The notes under the pieces were generated by a model that saw only the letters and a list, made by a program, of their open reading frames with translations, was not told the DNA's origin and searched no databases. Positions 1 to 8,482 of a stretch of DNA of 16,994 bases are shown here, piece by piece. This stretch comes from Oscillospiraceae bacterium (GTDB lineage Bacteria; Bacillota; Clostridia; Oscillospirales; Ruminococcaceae). Made by a program: the position numbers and the translations under genes. The stretch covers positions 1 through 16,994 of the forward strand of contig JAEDNF010000008.1 in NCBI GenBank assembly GCA_016302655.1, in the 5' to 3' direction. Every line of letters starts with the position of its first letter. The stretch's first letter is position 1.

Positions 1-608
1 TTGATTCCGTCTTTTGCAAGACGCTTGATAACTTCCTCGACAGAGTATCTGACCGTGTTGACTCTTGCATATATCGGCGGTCTGCCAAAGCAGGAGCTGA
101 GCATTTTCATCGCTTTTGTTTCACCAAGCTCACGCTTCCACTTCTTTATCAGCCACTTTGGGCAGGAGTATTCTATAGACAGTTTTGCCTCATCCTTAAG
201 CTCTCCGTAGTTTATCACTTTACCGTCACGCAAAAAGTTGCGGAGTACAGCGTTTACAAAGCCTTTTGCCCTGCCGCTGTCACAGTAATCGCACAGTAAA
301 ACCGACTCATTAACTGCGGCGCTGTCAGGCACCGAATTCATATAAAGAAGCTGATAAAATCCCATTCTCAGTATCTCGGTTACAGGAATACTTATCTTAT
401 CAAATTCTATTTCGGAATAAAAGCGAATCAGATAATCAAGCGTCATTCTGCGCTCGAGCACGCCGTAAAACAGCGCCGCCGCAAACGCTTTGTCGCGTCT
501 GTTTGCTTCCTGCGAGCTGAACGCATGATCGAGTATTATATTTGAGTATGCGCCCGAAGTATCCATACGGATAAGCAGATCAAGGGTTATCTGTCTTGCA
601 GTTTTCAT
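1..608 (-). CDS. rsmB: 16S rRNA (cytosine-C5)-methyltransferase RsmB, N-terminal part (runs off the left edge)
   Basis: The first 202 residues are present. RsmB (Sun/Fmu) transfers a methyl group from S-adenosylmethionine to C967 (E. coli numbering) of 16S rRNA in the cytoplasm. Residues 1-130 form the NusB-like RNA-binding domain typical of the family, with the hallmark segment KGFVNAVLRN at 115-124. Then come SCPKWLIKKW (148-157) and ARVNT (181-185), which lead into the linker before the methyltransferase fold. The catalytic cysteines and SAM motifs lie outside the window, so activity cannot be judged. Two ATG codons sit in tandem (611 and 608). The GGGAG at 615-619 is only 3 nt from the first and 6 nt from the second, so 608 is preferred. 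The upstream peptidase gene ends 13 nt away, which fits one transcript. In B. subtilis rsmB likewise follows fmt. Confidence 0.93.
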   Translation of the reverse strand, partial: MKTARQITLDLLIRMDTSGAYSNIILDHAFSSQEANRRDKAFAAALFYGVLERRMTLDYLIRFYSEIEFDKISIPVTEILRMGFYQLLYMNSVPDSAAVNESVLLCDYCDSGRAKGFVNAVLRNFLRDGKVINYGELKDEAKLSIEYSCPKWLIKKWKRELGETKAMKMLSSCFGRPPIYARVNTVRYSVEEVIKRLAKDGI

Positions 609-621
609 CATTTTCTCCCAA

Positions 622-1311
622 TTATCGTCTTCTTGAGTTAGCTATCAGTCTGAGAAGCTGTAAAATTGCAACGGCAAGCGATGCAACATAAGTCATAGCG
701 GCTGCCGTGAGCGTCTTTTTTGCTCCGGTATATTCCGCACCGTAAAGGAAACCCTGATTTTTTATTGTTGAAAGCGCTCTTCTGCTTGCGTTGAATTCTA
801 CTGGAAGTGTTATCAGCTGGAACAGTACAATTGCCGCAAAAAGAATTATTCCTATGCCTCTGAGAATGTGATTATCAAAGACAATTCCGAGAATAAAGAA
901 CAGCATCCACGCAGAAGAACCAAACTGAGCAAAAGGAAGAATTGCCATCCTTATTTTTATAGGAAAGTAATCCTGAGCATACTGGATAGCGTGTCCGACT
1001 TCGTGCGCCGCAACGCCTATAGCACCAACAGAAGTGCTGTTATATACCGAAGAAGACAGCGAAACCGTATTAGTCTTGGGGTTGTAGTTATCGGTCAGCT
1101 CGCCGTGAATGACGCCTACCTGAACATTATAAAGTCCGTTGCTGTCGAGAATTTCCCGTGCGACCTGCGCCGCAGTCTTTCCCATTGAACTTGGCATTCT
1201 GTTATATTTTCTGAAGGTAGATTTTACATTGACAGAGGCAAATATCGAGAAGATAAACGCCGCAATGAGCAAAATGTAAATTACATAATAATTCAGTAAA
1301 AAGTCAGGCAT
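622..1311 (-). CDS. YugP-like membrane zinc metallopeptidase
   Basis: This 229-residue protein matches the neutral zinc metallopeptidase family of B. subtilis YugP (Zn_peptidase_2). The motif HEVGH at 103-107 supplies two zinc-ligand histidines and the catalytic glutamate (E104), and is followed by AIQYAQDYFP, characteristic of the family. There is a hydrophobic N-terminal segment at about 7-26, two more around 122-142 and 147-168, and one near 203-222, so this is an integral membrane enzyme. Which side of the membrane the active site faces is not clear from sequence. The family's substrate is unknown. A GGAGG lies about 7 nt before the start, and the fmt stop is 16 nt upstream, so it is part of the remA-rsmB operon. 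Translation-linked neighbours do not reveal its job; membrane protein quality control is only a guess. Confidence 0.88.
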   Translation of the reverse strand: MPDFLLNYYVIYILLIAAFIFSIFASVNVKSTFRKYNRMPSSMGKTAAQVAREILDSNGLYNVQVGVIHGELTDNYNPKTNTVSLSSSVYNSTSVGAIGVAAHEVGHAIQYAQDYFPIKIRMAILPFAQFGSSAWMLFFILGIVFDNHILRGIGIILFAAIVLFQLITLPVEFNASRRALSTIKNQGFLYGAEYTGAKKTLTAAAMTYVASLAVAILQLLRLIANSRRR

Positions 1312-1327
1312 AAAAATCCTCCTTTAC

Positions 1328-2263
1328 TTATCCGAGAATAATACCTCTCTGCGGTCTGAAGCCGTTTACAAAGCTGGACGCATCCATTCTTCTACCGCCT
1401 TCGCCCTGAACTTCGGTAAAGCTGATACACTTTCCGTCACCGCATACTACAGTTAACTTTTCCTCGTCTATCAGAGTTCCGCAGGGCTTGTCCGATGTAC
1501 AGTCGGTCATTACGGCAAAATAAACCTTAAGCCGCTTATCGCCGATAAAAGTATATGCGCAGGGGGATGGTGACATACCCCTGATAAAATCATATACATT
1601 CTTTGCAGGGAGCGAAAAATCTATTCTGCACATTTCCTTTGAAATCATACCTGCGTAGCAAGAAAGGCTGTCATCCTGCTTTACGGGAGTCAGCGTTCCG
1701 TCTTCACAAGCGGCAAGAGTCTTCAGTATCAGCTCTCCTCCAACAGCCGCAAGCTTGTCGTGAAGCTCGCCTGCCGTCATTTCGGGAGTTATGGCGACTT
1801 CTTCACTCATAAGCATATCGCCTGTGTCGAGTCCTTTTTCCATAAGCATCGTTGTTACTCCGCTGGTCGTTTCGCCGTCTATGATACATTTTTGTATCGG
1901 GGCGGCGCCTCTGTACTTCGGCAGAAGCGATGCGTGAATATTTATACAGCCGTATTTTGGAAGTGAGAGAATATTTTCCGGCAGGATCTGTCCGTAAGCC
2001 GCAACAACAATACAATCGGGAGCAAGCTGATTAAGCACTGCAAGGCTTGTTTCGGCGTCTTCTCCCTTTCTCAGCGAAAGCGGCTGATAAACGGGTATTC
2101 CGAGCTTCTCGGCACATTCTTTTACGGGAGGAGCCTGCATCTTCTTGCCTCTGTTCTTAGGCTTGTCCGGCTGTGTAAAAACTGCCATAACATTGTGACA
2201 GGATGCAAGTTTTTCGAGAGCGGCAACCGCAAAGTCGGGAGTACCCATAAAAACTATGTTCAT
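1328..2263 (-). CDS. fmt: Methionyl-tRNA formyltransferase
   Basis: This 311-residue enzyme is the usual length for Fmt. It transfers a formyl group from 10-formyl-tetrahydrofolate to the methionine on initiator tRNA, making the fMet-tRNA used to start translation. The N-terminal MNIVFMGTPDFA begins the Rossmann-type formyltransferase domain. The catalytic triad is visible as N108 and H110 (in CINIHASLLPKYRGAAPIQ, 106-124) and D146 (in LDTGDM), corresponding to Asn106, His108 and Asp144 of E. coli Fmt. The C-terminal third (about 205-311) is the OB-like tRNA-binding domain. GGAGGG precedes the ATG and overlaps the stop of def, 12 nt upstream, so the two are probably translationally coupled. 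Fmt adds the formyl group that the neighbouring Def removes. Confidence 0.97.
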   Translation of the reverse strand: MNIVFMGTPDFAVAALEKLASCHNVMAVFTQPDKPKNRGKKMQAPPVKECAEKLGIPVYQPLSLRKGEDAETSLAVLNQLAPDCIVVAAYGQILPENILSLPKYGCINIHASLLPKYRGAAPIQKCIIDGETTSGVTTMLMEKGLDTGDMLMSEEVAITPEMTAGELHDKLAAVGGELILKTLAACEDGTLTPVKQDDSLSCYAGMISKEMCRIDFSLPAKNVYDFIRGMSPSPCAYTFIGDKRLKVYFAVMTDCTSDKPCGTLIDEEKLTVVCGDGKCISFTEVQGEGGRRMDASSFVNGFRPQRGIILG

Positions 2264-2275
2264 AGCTTTCCCTCC

Positions 2276-2758
2276 TTATCTGCCTTTTTCTTCAAGCTGA
2301 TCCGATGTTAAAAGACCGTCTGCCTTATCTGTAAAAAGGATACCGCTGAGATGGTCTATCTCGTGACAGAGAGCAACCGCAAGAAGCTCTGTGCCTTCAA
2401 TTTCAAACTGCTTTCCGAATCTGTCCTGTGCAGATACTTTAACCTTTGCAGGACGGTCAACATATCCCCACAAACCGGGTACAGAAAGGCATCCTTCAAG
2501 CTCGTGCTGTTTTCCCTTCATCGAAGTAATTACAGGGTTTATAAGCTCTATCTTGCCGTGTTCATCGCCAACATCGATAACAACGACTCTTCTCAGTACA
2601 CTTATCTGCGGTGCGGCAAGTCCGACGCCATTTGCGTCCTTCATAGTTTCATACATATCGTCAAGCATAGTCCACAGCTTGTCATCAAATACTGTTACAT
2701 CCTTGCATTTCTTTCTGAGCGACTCATCGCCGTCTTTTGCTATTATTCTCTTTGCCAT
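2276..2758 (-). CDS. def: Peptide deformylase
   Basis: This 160-residue metalloenzyme removes the formyl group from the N-terminal fMet of nascent proteins at the ribosome exit. All three family motifs are intact: GVGLAAPQ (44-51), EGCLSVPG (88-95, with metal ligand C90) and HEIDH (132-136, with metal ligands H132 and H136 and catalytic E133). The Leu after EGC (EGCLS) and the short C-terminus resemble type I enzymes; subtype assignment is tentative. An AAAGG lies very close to the ATG and an AAAGAAAGGA about 11 nt upstream, so the start at 2758 is reasonable (MAKRII). It sits between priA and fmt, as in B. subtilis. Confidence 0.97.
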   Translation of the reverse strand: MAKRIIAKDGDESLRKKCKDVTVFDDKLWTMLDDMYETMKDANGVGLAAPQISVLRRVVVIDVGDEHGKIELINPVITSMKGKQHELEGCLSVPGLWGYVDRPAKVKVSAQDRFGKQFEIEGTELLAVALCHEIDHLSGILFTDKADGLLTSDQLEEKGR

Positions 2759-2777
2759 TGCCTTTAATTCCTTTCTT

Positions 2778-5264
2778 TTATATAATTTCGCCGTTCATAT
2801 CGGCGAAGAAGCTTACACCGTCAAGAGCGGGCGACTTGTATGCATCAAGCAAAGTTGCCTGCATTACCGCCCTGAACTCCTTATTATTTTTGCACTTGAT
2901 TATTATCCTGTAGCGGAATCGCCCGTTTACCTTTGCTACAGAGCAAGCTGACGGACCGAGAACACGGATAGGTATATTGTGTCCTTCAAGATTCTTCATA
3001 AACAGCTTTACAAAGGATTCTGCGCCCTTTTTGCAGATATCTTCTTCTCTTGCCGACAGCCCTATCTCACAGATATCACAGTACGGCGGAAAAAGCAGAG
3101 CTTTTCTTATCTCGCACTCCTGTTTAAAAAACTCGTCATAGTTCTGCTGTGCCGCAAGATTGAGTACATAGTGCTCGGGAGAGAAGGTCTGAAGATAAGC
3201 TCTTCCCTGCTTTGAGCCTCTGCCGCATCTGCCGACAACCTGAGTAATGAGTGAGAATGTCTTCTCATAGCCGAGATAGTCTCCTGCATACAGCGATTTA
3301 TCAATAAGAAGCACACCGACAAGCGTGACATTTTCAAAGTCAAGTCCTTTTGCTATCATCTGCGTGCCGACCATTATATCATACTCGCCTTTTCTGAAGC
3401 TTTCAAAGTTCTTCTCATAGGAGTATCTGCTCATCGTGGTGTCGGCGTCCATACGAAGCACACGGGCTGTCGGGAAAAGTGCAGATATTTCATCTTCAAT
3501 ACGCTGTGTTCCTGTTCCCGACGAGTATATGAACTTTGAGCCGCACTCCTTGCATTTTCCTGTGAACAGCTCGGTATATCCGCAATAGTGGCAGATAAGA
3601 CAGCCATTAGTCTTATGATATGTCAGCGGAATATTGCAATTGGGACACTTGCTGACAGCGCCGCACTTTATGCAGTTCATATATGTATTGTAGCCTCTGC
3701 GGTTAAGCAAAAGTATTGTCTGCTCGCCTTTTTCGAGATTTATTCTTATTTCATCGGCAAGCGCTCTGCTGAAATTTGATCGGTTACCCGTCTCGGTTTC
3801 CACCTTCATATCCACAAGATATACTTCGGGAAGCACCGAACGGCTGTAGCGTTTTTTCATCTCAAACAGCTTATATCTGCCGCATGAAGCAAAATAAGCG
3901 CTTTCAAGGCTCGGAGTAGCAGAAGCAAGCAGAAGCAATGCATTATGATAAAAGCACCTCTGCTTTGCTATGCTCCTTGCATGATAACGGGGCGATTTTT
4001 CAGACTTATAGGTATGCTCGCCCTCTTCGTCTATTACAATTATGCCTATATTGTCAAGCGGAGCAAAAACAGCGCTCCTTGTGCCTATTACTATCTTTGC
4101 CTCGCCCTTTTCGATACGCTTGTACTCGTCCATTCTCTGCCCTAAAGACAGATTACTGTGTATAACAGCTACAAGGCTTCCGAAAAGGTCGGTAAAATTA
4201 CGCACCATTTGCGGAGTAAGGGATATTTCGGGAACAAGCATTATAGCAGTTTTCCCCTGTTTAACCGCCTTGTCAATAAGTTTCAGGAAAACTGTGGTCT
4301 TTCCGCTTCCTGTCACTCCTTTAAGGAGCGCACACTGCGGACTGTCGCTGTCCATAAGCTCAGATAGTCCGTCATAGACAGAGGACTGCTCATCGGACAG
4401 CGTTATATCATCAACGCTTTTTACCGCTTTTGCATCTGCTGTAAGAGAGCGTGATATTTCATTGTCAAAGCACTCGGCAATGCCGTTTTTCTCCATATTG
4501 GAAATAACAGCTTCGGTCACAACACAGTTATAGCATACTTCCTTTACAGAGGCAGATACTGCCTGCTCAAGAAAATCAGCGACCTTTTTCTGCTTTGCCG
4601 TAAGCGGCTTATTTTTTTCGGAATACTCACCGCTTAAATAATAATCGGTAAGGCGGACATTCTTCTCTGTTTCATTACCTACACGCTGTTTTATTATATC
4701 AAGCGTAAGCAATACCGAATTATCCAAAAGAGACCGAACGAGCTTTTTCTGCCTGTCGTCAAAGCCGTATTCTATCATATCGTTAAGTTCTCTGTCACTT
4801 TTACAGCCTGCAAGCATTGCGGCGACAGAAGACTCCGAAGGAGAAAGGCTGAAACTGTCGGGGTTTTTCAGAAAATCACTGTTTATCGTGTATCTTTGCG
4901 AAACATTGAGCGCCATACCACCGGGTAATATTGTTTTTACGGCATCAAAATAAGTGCAGAAGGTGTTATCCTTCATCCAGCGCATAAGGCAAAGAGCTTC
5001 GTCGCTTAAAATAACGCCATCGTTTACGGTACAGTATACTTCTTTCAGCCGACCGTAATCGGTTCCGTGCTTTATGGCTGTAATAAGTCCAACACGCTTA
5101 TTTCCGCCTTTTCCGAATGGCACTATCACTCTCTGACCGACAACGGCTGTAGAGCCCTCGGGCAGATAATAATCGAACTCAAGGTCAAAGCTGTATAGCG
5201 CCTTGTCAACAACTACCGAAACAACTGTTCTTGTATCAGCGTTTTTATGAACAATATTGTCCAT
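2778..5264 (-). CDS. priA: Primosomal protein N' (replication restart helicase PriA)
   Basis: PriA is a superfamily 2 3'-5' helicase that recognises stalled forks and D-loops and reloads the replicative helicase. The 828-residue protein has the N-terminal fork-binding domain (about 10-110), a winged-helix-like region (about 205-270), Walker A GVTGSGKT (316-323), the SATP motif (448-452) and motif VI QVVGRCGRG (675-683). The zinc-binding insert has eight cysteines at 531, 534, 540, 543, 558, 561, 571 and 574. Their spacing is identical to the E. coli set (436 to 479). The Walker B motif reads DEEG (412-415) instead of the usual DEEH. The ATG at 5264 shares its A with the TGA of gmk (TGATG), suggesting translational coupling; an in-frame TTG one codon upstream is less likely to be the start. 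Confidence 0.96.
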   Translation of the reverse strand: MDNIVHKNADTRTVVSVVVDKALYSFDLEFDYYLPEGSTAVVGQRVIVPFGKGGNKRVGLITAIKHGTDYGRLKEVYCTVNDGVILSDEALCLMRWMKDNTFCTYFDAVKTILPGGMALNVSQRYTINSDFLKNPDSFSLSPSESSVAAMLAGCKSDRELNDMIEYGFDDRQKKLVRSLLDNSVLLTLDIIKQRVGNETEKNVRLTDYYLSGEYSEKNKPLTAKQKKVADFLEQAVSASVKEVCYNCVVTEAVISNMEKNGIAECFDNEISRSLTADAKAVKSVDDITLSDEQSSVYDGLSELMDSDSPQCALLKGVTGSGKTTVFLKLIDKAVKQGKTAIMLVPEISLTPQMVRNFTDLFGSLVAVIHSNLSLGQRMDEYKRIEKGEAKIVIGTRSAVFAPLDNIGIIVIDEEGEHTYKSEKSPRYHARSIAKQRCFYHNALLLLASATPSLESAYFASCGRYKLFEMKKRYSRSVLPEVYLVDMKVETETGNRSNFSRALADEIRINLEKGEQTILLLNRRGYNTYMNCIKCGAVSKCPNCNIPLTYHKTNGCLICHYCGYTELFTGKCKECGSKFIYSSGTGTQRIEDEISALFPTARVLRMDADTTMSRYSYEKNFESFRKGEYDIMVGTQMIAKGLDFENVTLVGVLLIDKSLYAGDYLGYEKTFSLITQVVGRCGRGSKQGRAYLQTFSPEHYVLNLAAQQNYDEFFKQECEIRKALLFPPYCDICEIGLSAREEDICKKGAESFVKLFMKNLEGHNIPIRVLGPSACSVAKVNGRFRYRIIIKCKNNKEFRAVMQATLLDAYKSPALDGVSFFADMNGEII

Positions 5265-5869
5265 CAAGATCTCTTTATCTCTTCTAACAAAGCGGCATTG
5301 CGCTCTGCTTTCATCTTTTCTGCAAGTATTACCGCATTGACATCATCAACAGCCTTGTCAAGATCGCCGTTTACAACAAGATAATCAAACTTATCGGCAA
5401 ATTCAAGCTCGTTTCTTGCCTGAGCCGTTCTTGCGGCGATAGTTTCCTCTGTTTCGGTTCCTCTTTTTCTCAGTCTCCGTTCAAGCTCGGATATTGACGG
5501 AGGAAGGATGAATATGAGAACGCACTCGGGGAATATCTTCTTAATATTCATTGCTCCCTCGACTTCTATCTTAAGTATAACATCCTTACCCTGAGCAAGA
5601 AGGTCGGTAACAGCTTTTTTGGGAGTTCCGTAATAATTTCCGCAGTAGCTTGTATATTCAAGCACATCGCCGTTTTCTATCATCTTCTCAAACGCTTCAA
5701 CCGTCGTGAAATGATAGCTTACGCCGTCTGTCTCGCCCTCTCTTATAGCTCTTGTGGTAGCGGATACAGACTGTACAAGGTTCTGATTCTTTTTGTAAAG
5801 CTGTTCGAGTATCGTGTCCTTGCCGCAGCCCGACGGCGCAGAAATAACAATAGGCAGTCCTTTATTCAT
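5264..5869 (-). CDS. gmk: Guanylate kinase
   Basis: Gmk phosphorylates GMP to GDP with ATP and is essential for guanine nucleotide supply. The 201-residue protein has the P-loop [10 protein letters not shown] (10-19), the GMP-binding stretch [17 protein letters not shown] (38-54), [14 protein letters not shown] (71-84), EGAMNIKK (104-111), and the lid region [12 protein letters not shown] (131-142). The P-loop residue D18 sits where Ser or Gly is common, a mild variation. Three in-frame ATGs are possible. The GGGGGAG just upstream is too close to the ATG at 5875 and about 7 nt from the ATG at 5869, and 201 residues fits the family, so 5869 is chosen. It overlaps remA by 8 nt and priA by one base, so all three should be co-expressed. 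B. subtilis has remA-gmk in the same order. Confidence 0.96.
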   Translation of the reverse strand: MNKGLPIVISAPSGCGKDTILEQLYKKNQNLVQSVSATTRAIREGETDGVSYHFTTVEAFEKMIENGDVLEYTSYCGNYYGTPKKAVTDLLAQGKDVILKIEVEGAMNIKKIFPECVLIFILPPSISELERRLRKRGTETEETIAARTAQARNELEFADKFDYLVVNGDLDKAVDDVNAVILAEKMKAERNAALLEEIKRS

Positions 5870-6122
5870 CTTCATTCTCCCCCTCTTTTTCATCGGCTGT
5901 AAAGCCTGTAAAATGCGAAATATCAAGCGCAGACAAAACTACATGGTTGCTGTCGGTGATTATGACTGTTTTTGTCTTTTTACCGCAGGTAGCGTCTATT
6001 GCGGTGTTGTTATCCTTTGCCGCAGAGATGATACGCTTTACGGGTGCGGCGTCTGCGCTGACAGCCGCAACCACCCTGTCGGAATTTACTGTATTTCCGT
6101 AACCTATATTGATAAGCTTCAT
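5862..6122 (-). CDS. remA: RemA-like regulator (DUF370)
   Basis: This 86-residue protein matches RemA, a DNA-binding regulator of biofilm matrix and osmolyte genes in B. subtilis. The family core is clear: INIGYGN (4-10), APVKR (26-30), [10 protein letters not shown] (42-51) and DSNHVVLSA (57-65). B. subtilis has a basic GRRTR-type motif where this protein has GKKTK, so the positive charge is kept by lysines. The C-terminus is acidic ([10 protein letters not shown]). The start at 6122 is set by AAGGAG about 6 nt upstream; an upstream in-frame ATG at 6146 would lack a site and extend beyond the family's start. It is the first gene of the operon behind the promoter at 6169-6197. Its targets in this organism are unknown, and the lineage may not make the Bacillus matrix. 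Confidence 0.93.
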   Translation of the reverse strand: MKLINIGYGNTVNSDRVVAAVSADAAPVKRIISAAKDNNTAIDATCGKKTKTVIITDSNHVVLSALDISHFTGFTADEKEGENEDE

Positions 6123-6168
6123 AAGTTCTCCTTTTGAAGTACACATATCCTGTCTTGTATATCGTTAG

Positions 6169-6197
6169 ATTATATCACAATTAAGTGATAATTTCAA
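6169..6197 (-). promoter_or_regulatory. Promoter of the remA operon
   Basis: On the minus strand, TTGAAA (6197-6192) and TATAAT (6174-6169) are separated by exactly 17 bp. A TGA directly precedes the -10 box, so it is also an extended -10. This is a near-consensus housekeeping sigma promoter. Transcription would start near 6162, leaving a leader of about 40 nt before remA. The gap between tgt and remA is otherwise AT-rich. No terminator with a T-run is visible after tgt, so readthrough from the queA operon could add to expression. Confidence 0.8.
6173..6190. repeat. Inverted repeat inside the remA promoter (possible operator)
   Basis: TATCAC (6173-6178) and GTGATA (6185-6190) are perfect 6-bp inverted arms around a 6-bp AT core. 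The repeat fills most of the 17-bp spacer and overlaps the -10 box. A third TATCAC lies at 6218-6223. Position suggests a repressor site; what would bind it is unknown. A chance AT-rich palindrome is possible. Confidence 0.5.
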
Positions 6198-6226
6198 GAT
6201 AAGCAAATCATATTTTCTATCACATA

Positions 6227-7375
<1,149 letters not shown>

Positions 7376-8461
7376 TTATTCTATATGTTCTTTCGGTACA
7401 AGACCTACCTGACCGTTTTGTGCTATTCCGAAGTAATATTCTCCTATTTCGCCGTAAACATAAAATTGCTCGTCCTTTTTTACCGACAAGAAGCAATCTT
7501 GATTTATCCAGCCGTGAAGCCTGCCGTCCCACTCACCTGTACAGCGTTTGGGTATCAGACCTTCTGAGCCGTCATAACGATTTTTTACACGATAAAGCTC
7601 GCCCTGCTCGCCTAATATTTCAAGGTCGCTGTTATCTACATCGCAGTATTTGTACTCGGCATCGGATATAAAATCCGATTGCACCCGCCTTGACGGAACA
7701 AGCGGAAGAAAAACATCGTTAAAGGAATAATCATTGCCGTTCTTTTTTATTATTAACGCATTGAGCTGTCCTGCCCATTTAACTTCACAGCCTCCGTCTA
7801 TGTCGATTATCCTTTTTTCCATATATATAATAGGAAGATTTGTATTGTTTGCACGGCTGAAATTGAAAGTAGGAAAATGACCTACAACTACATATTTATT
7901 AAGCGGATGTGTGCATCTTAAAAACCAGGGTATTGTCTGAATTGTGGTTTCCTCGCTGTTTTTCCAGTCGGTGCGATTTTCTATTCCCGCATGAACAAAC
8001 AGAAAATCTTCGGTATCTATAGCAAGCGGTAAATCTCTTATAAACTGAAGCTCGTCTGAAAAAGCCTTATTTACCGCTATACGCTTATTGTCAAAATCAT
8101 CGTCAAAATCCGAAATACCGACAGCTTTTGCCATATCTATGTATGCGTTGTTCGGACGGAATTTAAGTCGGCTGAGAAACTTTTCCTTTGTGTCACGATA
8201 AGCCATCCTCTCGCACATGGTATCATTGTTACCCTGTATACATATGCACTTCGGATTTTCACACAGCTTTTTTACAAAACGCAGAGTTTCAATATTCTGC
8301 CTGCCTTTTTCAAGAATATCTCCGAGAATAAAAAGATAATCACTGTCTGAACGATAGCCGCACTTGTTTAGCAGCGCTTTAAAATCATCACAATGTGCGT
8401 GAATATCGCTGACGCAGATGATACGGTATTGCTCGGGTAATGTGAGTTTTACTGTTCTCAT
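7376..8461 (-). CDS. Metallophosphoesterase (PPP-like) with C-terminal SH3-like tandem
   Basis: This 361-residue protein has two parts. Residues 10-240 are a calcineurin-like phosphoesterase: DIH (19-21), GDILEKG (47-53), GNND (77-80), FVHAG (155-159), VGHFP (193-197) and IDIDGGC (219-225). The FVHAG, GH and DGG motifs resemble bacterial PPP phosphatases such as PrpE or ApaH. The usual GNHE/GNHD motif is GNND, so the conserved histidine is replaced by asparagine. Residues about 262-306 and 320-361 look like two SH3-like units, the second ending in NGQVGLVPKEHIE, close to the consensus end of SH3 domains. No signal peptide or membrane segment is seen. AAAAGGA precedes the ATG at 8461. It lies 21 nt after queA and 15 nt before tgt. 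The substrate is unknown: phosphoprotein, nucleotide or dinucleotide hydrolysis are all possible. Confidence 0.82.
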   Translation of the reverse strand: MRTVKLTLPEQYRIICVSDIHAHCDDFKALLNKCGYRSDSDYLFILGDILEKGRQNIETLRFVKKLCENPKCICIQGNNDTMCERMAYRDTKEKFLSRLKFRPNNAYIDMAKAVGISDFDDDFDNKRIAVNKAFSDELQFIRDLPLAIDTEDFLFVHAGIENRTDWKNSEETTIQTIPWFLRCTHPLNKYVVVGHFPTFNFSRANNTNLPIIYMEKRIIDIDGGCEVKWAGQLNALIIKKNGNDYSFNDVFLPLVPSRRVQSDFISDAEYKYCDVDNSDLEILGEQGELYRVKNRYDGSEGLIPKRCTGEWDGRLHGWINQDCFLSVKKDEQFYVYGEIGEYYFGIAQNGQVGLVPKEHIE

Positions 8462-8482
8462 TATTAAGTCCTTTTCCTCGTG

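Noticed and set aside
1..210. Plus-strand open frame at the left edge
   Set aside because: The minus strand encodes a clear RsmB N-terminal domain across the same bases.
2391..2951. Open frame of 186 codons on the plus strand
   Set aside because: It lies opposite def and the end of priA, both of which have complete family motifs. It has no ribosome binding site and no recognisable family.
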